From Aeromonas sp. FDAARGOS 1405 (lineage in GTDB: Bacteria > Pseudomonadota > Gammaproteobacteria > Enterobacterales > Aeromonadaceae): a stretch of 64,000 nucleotides of DNA. Positions 11,800 to 20,357 of this stretch are shown here, in pieces. Made by a program: the position numbers and the translations under genes. The notes below the pieces were generated by a model, which was not told where the DNA came from, made no database searches, and saw only the letters and a program-made list of their open reading frames with translations. Each line of letters starts with the position of its first letter. Positions within the stretch are counted from its first letter, which is position 1. The stretch covers positions 1,273,501 through 1,337,500 of the forward strand of contig NZ_CP077311.1 of the NCBI RefSeq assembly GCF_019048265.1. The letters run 5' to 3'.

Positions 11800-12534
11800 A
11801 TGATCAAGCTAACCGGCCTCTCCAAGGCATATCACGGCAATCAGGTGCTCAACGGCATCGATCTGGAGGTCAAAAAGGGGGAAATTGTCGTCATCATCGG
11901 CCCCTCTGGCACCGGCAAGTCAACCCTGTTGCGCTGCCTGAACCTGCTGGAGACCCCGGATGCGGGCACCCTTGCCATCGACGATCTTGAGCTGAATCTG
12001 GCCAAGGCCAGCGAACAGCAGGCGATCGAGCTGCGTAAACGAGCCTCCTTCGTGTTCCAGAACTATGCCCTGTTTGCCAACAAGACGGCGCTCGACAACA
12101 TCGCCGAAGGTTTGATCACCGTCTGGAAACAGCCAAAAGCGGAGGCCCGCGCCACAGCGCTCGGCATCCTCAAGGATATTGGTCTCGCCGACAAGCAGGA
12201 TGCCTATCCGGCCTCCCTCTCCGGCGGCCAGCAGCAGCGGGTCGGCATTGGCCGCGCCATGGCGGCCCACTCCAAGGTGATCCTGTTTGACGAGCCCACC
12301 TCGGCCCTAGATCCCGAGTGGGTCGACGAGGTTTTGGGGCTGATGAAAGCGTTGGCCCGCCAGCACCAGACCATGGTGGTGGTGACCCATGAGATTGAAT
12401 TTGCTCGTGATGTTGCCGATCGGGTGATCTTCATGGAAGGAGGGCGGATCGTCGAGCAAGGCCCGCCGGATCAGATATTGGTCGATCCCAAGGATCCCCG
12501 TACCCGGGAGTTCTTGCGGAAAGTCCTTAAATAG
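11800..12534 (+). CDS. amino-acid ABC transporter ATP-binding protein (cystine-like)
   Basis: A 244-residue ABC ATPase of the polar-amino-acid class. Walker [10 protein letters not shown] is near residue 34, the Q-loop FQNYALF near 82, signature LSGGQQQR near 138, Walker [14 protein letters not shown] near 158 and the switch histidine in VVTHE. It drives import through the adjacent permease. A good GGAGG precedes the ATG. A factor-independent terminator ends the operon 10 nt after the stop. Confidence 0.92.
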   Translation: MIKLTGLSKAYHGNQVLNGIDLEVKKGEIVVIIGPSGTGKSTLLRCLNLLETPDAGTLAIDDLELNLAKASEQQAIELRKRASFVFQNYALFANKTALDNIAEGLITVWKQPKAEARATALGILKDIGLADKQDAYPASLSGGQQQRVGIGRAMAAHSKVILFDEPTSALDPEWVDEVLGLMKALARQHQTMVVVTHEIEFARDVADRVIFMEGGRIVEQGPPDQILVDPKDPRTREFLRKVLK

Positions 12535-12544
12535 CTCTCTCTTT

Positions 12545-12565
12545 GGCGGCCTGGCCGCCTTTTTT
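12545..12565 (+). terminator. terminator of the amino-acid ABC operon
   Basis: GGCGGC, loop CTG, GCCGCC followed by six T. Confidence 0.88.
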
Positions 12566-12578
12566 ATTGAGGGATCCC

Positions 12579-12606
12579 TTGTTTAACCCCGGGTTGCCAG
12601 TATAAT
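12579..12606 (+). promoter_or_regulatory. rpmH operon promoter and leader
   Basis: TTGTTT (12579) and TATAAT (12601) are separated by 16 bp and preceded by the upstream terminator. The ~200-nt leader contains a stem (12697-12705 with 12712-12720, GCCGAACTC / GAATTCGGC, one mismatch) followed by CTCTTTT. It could act as an attenuator before rpmH. Confidence 0.65.
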
Positions 12607-12804
12607 CCGGAGCCCTTGATCCTCTGGATCCTCACGCTCGGCAGTGGCCTTTTCAAGACCACGGCAGGATGAGAGGGAACGGCGGATTGACTAAAAGCCG
12701 AACTCTGTTTAGAATTCGGCCTCTTTTGCTAGTCGTCACACGCTATAGCTGGCGCGTCGGCTAAGTGTGACAATCAAAACTGTACAGAAATACGGAATCG
12801 AATC

Positions 12805-12939
12805 ATGAAACGTACTTTTCAACCGTCCAACCTGAAGCGCAAGCGCTCTCACGGTTTCCGCGCCCGCATGGCAACTGCCAACGGTCGTAAAGTTCTGGCC
12901 GCTCGTCGTGCCAAGGGTCGTGCCCGCCTGGTAGTCTAA
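12805..12939 (+). CDS. rpmH: 50S ribosomal protein L34
   Basis: The 44-residue, Arg/Lys-rich product begins [18 protein letters not shown] and ends [11 protein letters not shown], which is L34 throughout. It is a late-assembling protein of the large ribosomal subunit. Its TAA shares one base with the ATG of rnpA (TAATG), so the two are translationally coupled, in line with the universal rpmH-rnpA pairing. Confidence 0.98.
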   Translation: MKRTFQPSNLKRKRSHGFRARMATANGRKVLAARRAKGRARLVV

Positions 12940-13298
12940 TGCCTACCCAGCACACCTTCTCTCGGGAGTTACGTCTGTTAACTCCCGAACACTTCAAACG
13001 CGTTTTCGCCGAGCCTGTCCGGGCCGCCTCTCCGCAGATTACCCTTCTCGCTTCTCCCAATTCGCTCGAACACCCTCGTCTTGGTCTCGCTGTGCCCAAA
13101 AAAGCACTCAAGCGTGCCGTTTGGCGTAATCGTGTCAAACGGGTGGTTCGGGAAAGTTTCCGCCTCAAACAACATCAGCTGCCCGCTATCGACATCGTGG
13201 TGATCGCCAAGGCCGGTGTGAAAGAGATGGATAACGAGGAACTGTTCAAGTTACTGGAAAAGCTATGGCGCACCCTGTCACGCCGTTGCAATGGGTAG
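12939..13298 (+). CDS. rnpA: ribonuclease P protein component
   Basis: RnpA is the basic cofactor that binds RNase P RNA and precursor-tRNA leaders. The 119 residues include the conserved RNR box ([14 protein letters not shown], residues ~66-80) and [16 protein letters not shown] before it. The start overlaps the rpmH stop by one base. The 3' end overlaps yidD by 34 nt. The stretch rpmH-rnpA-yidD-yidC-mnmE keeps the usual gammaproteobacterial order. Confidence 0.96.
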   Translation: MPTQHTFSRELRLLTPEHFKRVFAEPVRAASPQITLLASPNSLEHPRLGLAVPKKALKRAVWRNRVKRVVRESFRLKQHQLPAIDIVVIAKAGVKEMDNEELFKLLEKLWRTLSRRCNG

Positions 13299-13513
13299 CT
13301 ATCAAACTGATACGCCTGTATCAGCTAATCATTAGCCCTCTGCTCGGGCCGCGCTGCCGTTTTACCCCAACTTGTTCCCAATTTGCGATAGAAGCCATCC
13401 GACTTCACGGTTTCATAAAAGGCGTTTGGTTAGCCAGCAAACGTCTATTAAAATGCCATCCCTTATCCGAGGGTGGTTATGACCCGGTTCCGCAACCAAA
13501 GCGAAGAAACTGA
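13265..13513 (+). CDS. yidD: membrane protein insertion efficiency factor YidD
   Basis: 82 residues with the family core [20 protein letters not shown] and the cysteine-containing [10 protein letters not shown], ending in [16 protein letters not shown]. YidD is a small membrane-associated protein that helps YidC-dependent insertion of inner-membrane proteins. Overlaps the end of rnpA by 34 nt and precedes yidC by 5 nt, so all three are cotranslated. Confidence 0.95.
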   Translation: MAHPVTPLQWVAIKLIRLYQLIISPLLGPRCRFTPTCSQFAIEAIRLHGFIKGVWLASKRLLKCHPLSEGGYDPVPQPKRRN

Positions 13514-13518
13514 AAACT

Positions 13519-15165
13519 ATGGAATCACAACGCAATCTACTCCTGATCGGTTTGCTGTTCGTGAGCTTTCTGCTCTGGCAACAGTGGGAGTCCGACAAGG
13601 CTCCGAAGCCGGCCCCGACTACCGTGGCCCAAACCGAACATTTCGTACCTGAAGCCGGTCAGACCGGTGATATTCCTCAGGTTTCCGAGCAAGCCAACGC
13701 AACTGCCGCACGCAAGCTGATCACCGTCTCCTCTGACGTGCTCAAGCTGACCCTGGACACCCAGGGTGGCGACATCGTGTCTGCCGAACTGCTGTCTCAC
13801 AAACTGGAAGAGGGCAAGGACCAACCGTTCGTGCTGCTGACCAGCAAGCCTGAGCACCTCTATATCGCCCAGAGCGGTCTGGTAGGTCGCAACGGTCCGG
13901 ACAGTCAGGCCGAAGGACGTCCTACCTATGAAGCCGCCCAGACCAGCTATCAGCTGGCCGATGGTCAGGATCAAGTCGTCGTTCCGATGACCTGGACCGA
14001 CAGCAAGGGCGTGGTCTTCACCAAGGAGTTCATCCTCAAGCGTGGCGACTATGCCGTTGGCGTTGATTACAAGATCGACAACAAATCTGCCGAGCCGGTT
14101 CAGGTGCAGTTCTATGGTCAGCTGAAGCAGACCGTAGCCACACCGAAGGATCAGGAAGGTCATGCCATGGTAGCCAGCGCTTACCGTGGTGGTGCCTTCT
14201 CCACTGAAGATACCCGCTACAAGAAGTACACCTTCGACGAGATGAAGGATGCCGACCTGAACAAGACCACCAAGGGTGGTTGGGTCGCCATGCTGCAACA
14301 CTACTTCGTTTCTGCCTGGGCTCCGAATGCCGACGATACCAACAGCTTCTACAGCCGCGTGATCCCGGGTAAAGGCCAGGCCATCATCGGTTACAAGGCG
14401 CCGATGGTTGACGTGGCTGCCGGTCAACAGGCCGAAGTGACCAGCAAACTGTGGGTTGGCCCCAAGCTGCAAGACCAGATGGCCAAGGTGGCTAACCATC
14501 TCGACCTGACCGTCGACTACGGCTGGCTGTGGTTCATCGCCCAACCGCTGCACTGGCTGCTGACCGTGTTCCACGGTTTCGTCCAGAACTGGGGTCTGGC
14601 CATCATCATGCTGACCCTGCTGGTGCGCGGCATCATGTTCCCGCTGACCAAGGCCCAGTACACCTCCATGGCCAAGATGCGCATGCTGCAACCCAAGATT
14701 GCGGCCCTGCGCGAGCGCTTCGGCGATGACCGCCAGAAGATGTCTCAGGGCATGATGGAGCTGTACAAGAAGGAGAAGGTCAACCCGCTGGGTGGCTGCC
14801 TGCCGATCCTGGTTCAGATGCCGATCTTCATCGCCCTTTACTGGGCACTGATGGAGTCCGTTGAACTGCGTCACGCGCCGTTTGCCCTGTGGATCACTGA
14901 CCTGTCAGTGAAGGACCCCTTCTTCGTGCTGCCAATCCTCATGGGTGCCTCCATGTGGTATCTGCAGAAGATGAGCCCGACCACCGTAACCGACCCGATG
15001 CAGCAGAAAGTGATGCAGTTCATGCCGATCATCTTCACTTTCATGTTCCTCTGGTTCCCGGCTGGCCTGACTCTCTACTGGCTGGTGAGCAACGTCATCT
15101 CCATCATCCAGCAGACCATCATCTATCGTCAGCTGGAGAAGAAAGGACTGCATTCACGCAGCTAA
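13519..15165 (+). CDS. yidC: membrane protein insertase YidC
   Basis: The 548 residues equal the E. coli length. The first transmembrane span (LLLIGLLFVSFLLWQQW) is followed by a large periplasmic beta-domain (residues ~60-340). The conserved five-helix core begins at GWLWFIAQPLHWLL and contains the positively charged hairpin KMRMLQPKI. YidC inserts and folds inner-membrane proteins with SecYEG or alone. Subunit c of the ATP synthase, encoded further along in this window, is a classical client. A strong hairpin terminator follows. Confidence 0.97.
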   Translation: MESQRNLLLIGLLFVSFLLWQQWESDKAPKPAPTTVAQTEHFVPEAGQTGDIPQVSEQANATAARKLITVSSDVLKLTLDTQGGDIVSAELLSHKLEEGKDQPFVLLTSKPEHLYIAQSGLVGRNGPDSQAEGRPTYEAAQTSYQLADGQDQVVVPMTWTDSKGVVFTKEFILKRGDYAVGVDYKIDNKSAEPVQVQFYGQLKQTVATPKDQEGHAMVASAYRGGAFSTEDTRYKKYTFDEMKDADLNKTTKGGWVAMLQHYFVSAWAPNADDTNSFYSRVIPGKGQAIIGYKAPMVDVAAGQQAEVTSKLWVGPKLQDQMAKVANHLDLTVDYGWLWFIAQPLHWLLTVFHGFVQNWGLAIIMLTLLVRGIMFPLTKAQYTSMAKMRMLQPKIAALRERFGDDRQKMSQGMMELYKKEKVNPLGGCLPILVQMPIFIALYWALMESVELRHAPFALWITDLSVKDPFFVLPILMGASMWYLQKMSPTTVTDPMQQKVMQFMPIIFTFMFLWFPAGLTLYWLVSNVISIIQQTIIYRQLEKKGLHSRS

Positions 15166-15186
15166 TCTTCCCGTGATGACAAAAGA

Positions 15187-15210
15187 GGCGGCCTTCGGGC
15201 CGCCTTTTTT
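15187..15210 (+). terminator. yidC terminator
   Basis: GGCGGCC, tetraloop TTCG, GGCCGCC, then six T. Confidence 0.92.
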
Positions 15211-15263
15211 ATTACAATGTCTCCACTACGTTTTCCTATCAGCGAACAAACGAGCCAAGCAAG

Positions 15264-16625
15264 ATGACAACAGATACGATCGTGGCCCAGGCCACCGCGC
15301 CAGGCCGTGGTGGCGTCGGCATAGTCCGGGTCTCCGGCCCCGCCGCCGAACAGGTCGCCGGGATAGTGCTCGGCAAGCTCCCGCGGGTGCGCTACGCCGA
15401 ATATCTGCCGTTCAAGGATGAGCAAGGCCAGGTACTGGATCAGGGCATAGCCCTGCTGTTCAAAGCCCCCAACAGCTTCACCGGCGAGGATGTGCTGGAG
15501 CTGCAGGGCCACGGCGGCCCCGTCATCATGGACATGCTGATCCGCCGCATTCTGAAAATCGATGGCATCCGCCCTGCCCGCCCCGGCGAGTTCAGCGAGC
15601 GCGCCTTCATCAACGACAAGCTGGATCTGGCCCAGGCCGAAGCCATCGCTGACCTTATTGAAGCCTCCAGCGAACAGGCCGCCCGCAGCGCAATGCACTC
15701 CCTGCAGGGGCAGTTCTCCAGCAAAATCCAGCAGCTTGTGGAGAGCCTGATCCGGCTGCGCATCTATGTGGAAGCGGCCATCGACTTCCCGGACGAGGAG
15801 ATCGACTTCCTCTCCGACGGCAAGGTGGCGGGCGACCTTTACACCATCATGTCCGAGCTGGACGACGTGTGCGGGGAAGCCAAACAGGGCGCCCTGCTGC
15901 GGGAAGGGATGAAGGTGGTGATCGCCGGTCGTCCCAACGCTGGCAAATCGAGCCTGCTCAACGCCCTGGCGGGGCGCGAGTCGGCCATCGTCACCGAGAT
16001 CGCTGGCACCACCCGCGATGTGCTGCGCGAGCACATCCATCTCGATGGCATGCCGCTACACATCATCGATACCGCCGGTCTGCGCGACACTCAGGACAAG
16101 GTGGAGCAGATCGGTATCGAACGAGCCTGGGCCGAGATCGAACAGGCCGATCGGGTGCTGTTTATGGTGGATGGCACCACCACAGATGCGGTCGACCCGC
16201 GCGAGATCTGGCCGGAATTTGTTGATCGGTTGCCAAAAAACATCGGCCTCACCGTCATTCGCAACAAGGCCGACCTGACCGGCGAGGATCTGGCACCGAG
16301 TCAGGAGCAGGGCCACGCCGTCTACCGCATCTCCGCCAAGACCGAGCTGGGGCTGCCTGCCCTGCGCGAGCACCTGAAAGCCTGCATGGGCTTCCAGGGC
16401 AACACCGAAGGGGGCTTTATGGCCCGCCGCCGCCATCTGGATGCGCTGGAACGTGCCGCCGAGCGCCTGCTGGTGGCCAAAGAGCAACTGGAAGTGTTCG
16501 TGGCTGGCGAGCTGGTGGCCGAAGAGTTGCGCCTGGCGCAGGAGTCCCTCTCCGAGATCACCGGCGAATTCAGCTCCGACGATCTGCTGGGCCGCATCTT
16601 CTCCAGCTTCTGCATCGGCAAGTAA
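15264..16625 (+). CDS. mnmE: tRNA modification GTPase MnmE (TrmE)
   Basis: The 453-residue, potassium-activated GTPase works with MnmG (encoded at 37.9 kb) to make carboxymethylaminomethyl-uridine at tRNA wobble position 34. The N-terminal folate-binding domain starts [21 protein letters not shown]. The G domain shows GRPNAGKSS (G1), GTTRD (G2), DTAGLR (G3) and NKAD (G4). The C-terminal FCIGK carries the essential cysteine. The last 18 bases, including the TAA, are the core repeat of the downstream island, so the protein is intact. The original terminator has been displaced about 12.3 kb to the right. Confidence 0.97.
   Translation: MTTDTIVAQATAPGRGGVGIVRVSGPAAEQVAGIVLGKLPRVRYAEYLPFKDEQGQVLDQGIALLFKAPNSFTGEDVLELQGHGGPVIMDMLIRRILKIDGIRPARPGEFSERAFINDKLDLAQAEAIADLIEASSEQAARSAMHSLQGQFSSKIQQLVESLIRLRIYVEAAIDFPDEEIDFLSDGKVAGDLYTIMSELDDVCGEAKQGALLREGMKVVIAGRPNAGKSSLLNALAGRESAIVTEIAGTTRDVLREHIHLDGMPLHIIDTAGLRDTQDKVEQIGIERAWAEIEQADRVLFMVDGTTTDAVDPREIWPEFVDRLPKNIGLTVIRNKADLTGEDLAPSQEQGHAVYRISAKTELGLPALREHLKACMGFQGNTEGGFMARRRHLDALERAAERLLVAKEQLEVFVAGELVAEELRLAQESLSEITGEFSSDDLLGRIFSSFCIGK
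16608..16625 (+). repeat. attachment site at the mnmE 3' end (left end of island)
   Basis: TTCTGCATCGGCAAGTAA covers the last mnmE codons and stop. It recurs exactly at 28883-28900. The position is equivalent to the SGI1 attB in trmE. Confidence 0.93.
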
Positions 16626-16744
16626 TGTGGTGAAAAATCAGCAATAAAAAGCAGCCAGTGAGAACATAAGGCATTGTAAATATTGGACTTTGTTTTTTAC
16701 TGGCTATTCTTGCCTGATCTTGTTTCGTGAGAATTTACCCCGAG

Positions 16745-16773
16745 AGTACCCCAAAGTAACCTCTTGGGGTACT
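16745..16773. promoter_or_regulatory. inverted repeat just upstream of the integrase gene
   Basis: AGTACCCCAA (16745-16754) and TTGGGGTACT (16764-16773) are perfect 10-bp arms with a 9-nt spacer. The right arm ends 14 nt before the int ATG and abuts its GGGGG ribosome site. It could be an operator for int or an arm-type recombinase or excisionase site. Confidence 0.55.
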
Positions 16774-16787
16774 TTTGGGGGACACTT

Positions 16788-17927
16788 ATGAAGATCAGCA
16801 TCGAATACCGCGCACCGGACGCCGAAGGCAAGCGCGCTCTGCGCTTAACCTACTACGCCGGCTCCTACCTTGACCAAACCACGGGCATCCGCAAGCACAA
16901 ACGCAGCAGAGAGACCCTGGATCTCTTCCTGTACGACAAGCCGCGTACCCCAGCACAGCGGCTCCACAACAAAGAAACCCAGCGAGCAGCCGAAGCCATC
17001 CGCGCCAAGCGACTCTTCGAGTACGAGACTGGTAAACACCATCTGGATTTCTCGAACGCCTACAAGGCCAGCTTCTTCGAGTACTTCCAAGATGTTACAG
17101 ACCAAAAAGCGGCAGGTAGCAAGAGCAACCACTCCATCTGGATATCAGCCCTCAAGCATTTACGCCAGTACCATAAGCTGCCGGAACTGACTTTCGAGGA
17201 AGTAGATCAGCTGTTCCTGGAGGGGTTTCGGCATTACCTGATGCACAAGGCCCGCACCAAAAGCGGCACACCACTGAGCCGCAACACCCAAAGTGCCTAT
17301 TTCAACAAGTTAAGGGCGGCCCTGAACCAGGCTGAGCAGGAACGGCTGCTACCGGATAATCCGGTACGACGTGTCAAAGCTATCCAGGGGGAGAAGAACA
17401 AACGGGTTTACCTGACCGAAGACGAGGTACGAGCCTTGGCCCAGGCCGAGTGCCGGTACGACGTTCTTAAGCGCGCCTTTCTGTTCTCTTGTTGCACTGG
17501 CTTGCGCTGGTCCGACATTCACAAGCTGACCTGGGCCGAGCTGGAGCCCTTCTATGGCCATTACCGTATCGTCTTCACCCAGAAAAAGACCAGCGGCCTG
17601 CAATACCTGGATTTGAATGACATGGCGATGCAGCTGATGGGGCGCCCAGGCAAGGCAACAGAGCGGATCTTCAAGGGCCTCAAGTACTCGGCTTGGCACA
17701 ACATGGAGCTCACCCGGTGGGCGTTGCAGGCGGGTATAACCAAGAAGGTCACCTTCCACAGCGCGCGTCATACCTTCGCCGTCATCCAGCTTAACCGCGG
17801 CGTTGATATCTATGCCCTCTCCCGCTTGCTGGGGCACAGTGAGCTGAGAACCACCGAAATCTACGCCGACATTCTTGAATCGCGGCGCCGAGATGCCATG
17901 CTCGATTTCCCCAATGTCTTGGGGTGA
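16788..17927 (+). CDS. int: tyrosine-family site-specific integrase
   Basis: The 379-residue tyrosine recombinase would catalyse integration and excision at the mnmE repeats. The N-terminal part is an arm-binding region, followed by a SAM-like core-binding domain (residues ~85-190). The catalytic domain holds R240 (CTGLRWSDIHKLTW), H324 and R327 (HSARHTF), H350 (LLGHSE) and nucleophile Y359 (TTEIYADI). The ATG at 16788 is chosen because GGGGG lies 8 nt upstream; an in-frame TTG at 16764 inside the inverted repeat is less likely. It lies 162 nt from the left repeat and reads away from mnmE. A strong hairpin follows. Whether it is close to the SGI1 integrase cannot be judged here. Confidence 0.92.
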   Translation: MKISIEYRAPDAEGKRALRLTYYAGSYLDQTTGIRKHKRSRETLDLFLYDKPRTPAQRLHNKETQRAAEAIRAKRLFEYETGKHHLDFSNAYKASFFEYFQDVTDQKAAGSKSNHSIWISALKHLRQYHKLPELTFEEVDQLFLEGFRHYLMHKARTKSGTPLSRNTQSAYFNKLRAALNQAEQERLLPDNPVRRVKAIQGEKNKRVYLTEDEVRALAQAECRYDVLKRAFLFSCCTGLRWSDIHKLTWAELEPFYGHYRIVFTQKKTSGLQYLDLNDMAMQLMGRPGKATERIFKGLKYSAWHNMELTRWALQAGITKKVTFHSARHTFAVIQLNRGVDIYALSRLLGHSELRTTEIYADILESRRRDAMLDFPNVLG

Positions 17928-17971
17928 TAGAAGCACCCTCGACGAGATCATAGCCAGGAAGAGCCAACAAA

Positions 17972-17999
17972 TAGGCCAGCGCAACCATGCGCTGGCCTA
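17972..17999 (+). terminator. hairpin downstream of int
   Basis: TAGGCCAGCGC and GCGCTGGCCTA are perfect 11-bp arms around AACCAT. No strong T run follows, so it may be a Rho-assisted terminator or a structural element. Confidence 0.6.
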
Positions 18000-18076
18000 G
18001 ATTATCTTAGATAATATAGATCGGATTTCAGGATCGCCCTGCAGCCCAAGCGGTAACTGGGTTTCACTGAATTGGC

Positions 18077-18142
18077 TTGTGACCGTTATCGTGAACTTTG
18101 TGACCACTTTCGTGATAGTTTGTGACCGTTATCGTGATAGTG
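18077..18142. repeat. three iterons, likely origin of the IncQ-type replicon
   Basis: Three direct repeats begin TGTGACC at 18078, 18099 and 18121. The unit reads about TGTGACCGTTATCGTGATAG, and the spacing is 21 and 22 bp. They lie at the 3' end of repC, and the last overlaps its stop codon. The iteron-binding initiator RepC is encoded alongside, so this is a plausible oriV. Confidence 0.7.
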
Positions 18143-18968
18143 CAGGCCGGCCGATGGTAAACCGCCCCTTGGCATGTTCACTGATTGACCAACCCAGTTC
18201 AGCCAGTTCATACAGCGCCTTGCGAACTCGCGATTGCCGCTTTCGGTTGGTGGCCGCGCTGGACTTATCAGGAAAAGCGTAAGAGACCAGTTTATCTAAA
18301 CCTACTGGCTTGCTGCGGCCACAATCAATCCAGGCACAAAGCCGCTGATGCAATATCCGGGCAGTGCTACTACGCAGTTGCCGTACCTCAGCCAGATCGA
18401 TATAGGTATATCGGCCATTACCCAATATGGCATTGGTCAGCAATGGATTAAGCGCCACAAAGAGCCTATCGGTCAGGGGATCGCTGGCATAGTTCGCCAG
18501 CAGACGAAAACCACTACGCAAGCCTGCTACCTGTGCTATTACCGACACCTTCCACAACCGCTCGACAGTGCGACGCACCGTATTGGTGTCACGAGGGTTT
18601 GCGTAACCAATCTCCTTGGCCAGTTTGCGCAAGCTGCTTTTGACTACCAAGACATCCTGCTGGTTGGCAATCCCACGCAGCTGAAGTAGGTCTCGTAATA
18701 TCTCTCCGGTTTCACCACTCGCAATAGGCCCAATCTTGCCACTTTCTGATTCAAGCCCAGCTAGGGCAACCAACCCTTGAAGTACGCGCAAATCGTCAGC
18801 CCCCAAGGGTTCTGGCCCAGAAAACTCAATCTGATTACCGTTATCCAAACGGTAAATCACCTCCAGCTTGTCACGGCGGCGTTGGCCATTCGAGATCGCC
18901 CTAAACAACCCGGGAGCAAGGCAGTGCATATGGTCGTGCCGGGCATGAGTCAATTCAAAGCAAGGCAC
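18129..18968 (-). CDS. repC: IncQ-type replication initiator RepC
   Basis: From the GTG at 18968 this gives 279 residues, against 283 for RSF1010 RepC as I recall it. Shared segments include HCLAPGLFRA near the start, EFSGPEPLGADDLRVLQGLVALAG, KSSLRKLAKEIG, ERLWKVSVIAQ, GFRLL.NYASD, the LHQRLCAWID block and RKRQSRVRKAL.ELAELGW. RepC binds the iterons and opens the IncQ origin, then recruits the RepA helicase. The GTG start has GGGGG 5 nt upstream and overlaps the end of repA by 14 nt. An upstream in-frame ATG at 19064 would add residues without family support. Finding this protein in a chromosomal island is unusual. Confidence 0.9.
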   Translation of the reverse strand: MPCFELTHARHDHMHCLAPGLFRAISNGQRRRDKLEVIYRLDNGNQIEFSGPEPLGADDLRVLQGLVALAGLESESGKIGPIASGETGEILRDLLQLRGIANQQDVLVVKSSLRKLAKEIGYANPRDTNTVRRTVERLWKVSVIAQVAGLRSGFRLLANYASDPLTDRLFVALNPLLTNAILGNGRYTYIDLAEVRQLRSSTARILHQRLCAWIDCGRSKPVGLDKLVSYAFPDKSSAATNRKRQSRVRKALYELAELGWSISEHAKGRFTIGRPALSR

Positions 18969-19806
18969 GTTTGCCCCCAGCCCAGTGTATTTCGTCAAAA
19001 CCAGCGGGGTACAGCACGCCACCTTCCTTCCGCTCCAGCCAGCGCTCCGGTAGTGGCGGCCCATAATTGCTTTTGCTTACCCCAAACCGCACGTAAAGCT
19101 GGCTCTTCTCTACCGATACGCCCAGCTTCTGCGCCTCTTTCTTGGTCATAGTGGCGAGATAGGCCTGCCAGCGAACGTTGTCAACCAGTACCGACGAACC
19201 ACGGCTTGCCTGCTGCAGATCGCCAGCTTCTTGGAATGCCGCAGATTTACTGGTGTGGTGTACAAACAACACAGCGCATCCCTTCAGCATGGCCAGCCGT
19301 TCCAGCTGACCCAGCACCAGTGTCATAGCACAGGCTGCATTCTCATCAGCATCGTGAAAGCGTCTCAGTGTATCGATAACCACCAACCTGACCCCCTCAG
19401 CCCAAATGGCAATCGCTTCCCACCAATGGCTATCCAGCACATTCGGGCTGGCACCCTGAAGCGATATCAAACGAAGGTATCGTTCAACGTTGGCACGAAG
19501 TTCAGCATCAAGACCTCTGCCCAAGGCAAACAAGCGCTGGTGCAGTACAGGCCAAGGGTCCTCGGCAGGCAGGTAGAGCACAGCTCCCCTGCCCAGATTG
19601 CCAAGCCCAATCCAATCCGGCCCACCGGATATCTGCATTGCCAGTTGCAATGCCAACATCGATTTGCCCACCCCTCCCGGTGACACCAAAGCACCAACGC
19701 AGCCAACAGGCAGCCCCGGGAGGACAAAATCGAGGGGTTTTGGAGGCTCAACAAAAGCCGACCGGAGATCCTGGGGGCAGAGAGATGTAATCAGATCCTG
19801 TGTCAT
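18955..19806 (-). CDS. repA: IncQ-type replicative helicase RepA
   Basis: 283 residues from the ATG at 19806; RSF1010 RepA has 279. RepA is a hexameric RecA-fold 5'-3' helicase of IncQ plasmids. LDFVLPGLPVGCVGALVSPGG leads into Walker A SPGGVGKS (residues ~42-49). LYLPAEDP, VVIDTLRRFHDADENAA (Walker B region), FVHHTSK and QASRGSSVLVDNVRWQAYL follow, all close to RSF1010. The ATG has GAGGTG 5 nt upstream. It sits 7 nt after hth and overlaps repC, giving the IncQ order regulator-repA-repC. The third IncQ protein, the RepB primase, is missing from the island. Confidence 0.92.
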   Translation of the reverse strand: MTQDLITSLCPQDLRSAFVEPPKPLDFVLPGLPVGCVGALVSPGGVGKSMLALQLAMQISGGPDWIGLGNLGRGAVLYLPAEDPWPVLHQRLFALGRGLDAELRANVERYLRLISLQGASPNVLDSHWWEAIAIWAEGVRLVVIDTLRRFHDADENAACAMTLVLGQLERLAMLKGCAVLFVHHTSKSAAFQEAGDLQQASRGSSVLVDNVRWQAYLATMTKKEAQKLGVSVEKSQLYVRFGVSKSNYGPPLPERWLERKEGGVLYPAGFDEIHWAGGKRALL

Positions 19807-19813
19807 ACCCACC

Positions 19814-20149
19814 TCACAACCGCCCATGGCTAGCTTGCCGCACACGCTTGGTTACATGCTCAGTGAGTTCGGCGTCCGGTGAAATGCGGTGGGAGAGCAG
19901 CCAATCCAGCAGCTCAACGCGCTTGAAGTAGATCTTTTTGCCTTGTGGCTTGTAATGCGGCAGACGCTTTTCACTGGTCAGCCGGTACACATAGCAGATA
20001 GAAACCCCCAGCAACTCAGCGCACTCCTCGGCAGAAAGCACCTCTTTTTGCGCCTGTCCTTGCTGGATTACCAACTGCTTAAGCTCATAAAGCTCTTTCA
20101 GGATTGCCCCATTCGGATCACTGAAAACTGACGAATTTTGTTCGCGCAT
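19814..20149 (-). CDS. helix-turn-helix protein (AlpA/excisionase-like)
   Basis: The 111-residue protein has an N-terminal helix likely to form a coiled coil (ILKELYELKQLVIQQ). A MerR-like winged HTH follows (residues ~40-90: VLSAEECAELLGVSICYVYRLTSEKRLPHYKPQGKKIYFKRVELLDWL). This class includes AlpA-type activators and recombination directionality factors. It is first in the hth-repA-repC operon, where IncQ plasmids have a small repressor gene, so it may regulate the operon, act as the excisionase, or both. TAGGAG precedes the ATG. A long palindrome lies 70-100 nt upstream of the start. Confidence 0.75.
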   Translation of the reverse strand: MREQNSSVFSDPNGAILKELYELKQLVIQQGQAQKEVLSAEECAELLGVSICYVYRLTSEKRLPHYKPQGKKIYFKRVELLDWLLSHRISPDAELTEHVTKRVRQASHGRL

Positions 20150-20216
20150 GCAGATTGTCTCCTAGTTACAAACATCAGCATGCAAGAGCGTACCGGGGAC
20201 CTAACGAAATCCAGAC

Positions 20217-20249
20217 CGCTGTAAGTGCCCGTTTTGGGCACTTACAGCG
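20217..20249. promoter_or_regulatory. 14-bp palindrome with an AcaCD-box-like centre
   Basis: CGCTGTAAGTGCCC and GGGCACTTACAGCG flank GTTTT. The centre GCCCGTTTTGGGC (20227-20239) fits the GCCC-N5-GGGC box with an A/T-rich middle that I recall for AcaCD, the IncA/C master activator of SGI1-type islands. It lies about 84 nt upstream of hth. Alternatives: an operator of the HTH protein, a priming hairpin of the replicon, or a terminator for qatD, although no T run follows on that strand. Confidence 0.55.
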
Positions 20250-20357
20250 CTTTTGAGAAAAACTTTACATGTGGAGGTTTAAAAATGTAGATATGAGAAG
20301 TAATTTTATGAAACTGATTTTATTATCTACATCAGATAGATATTGAATCAACACACT

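Noticed and set aside
18077..18142. CRISPR array or promoter tandem
   Set aside because: Three 21-22 bp units with no spacers next to an iteron-binding initiator fit iterons better.
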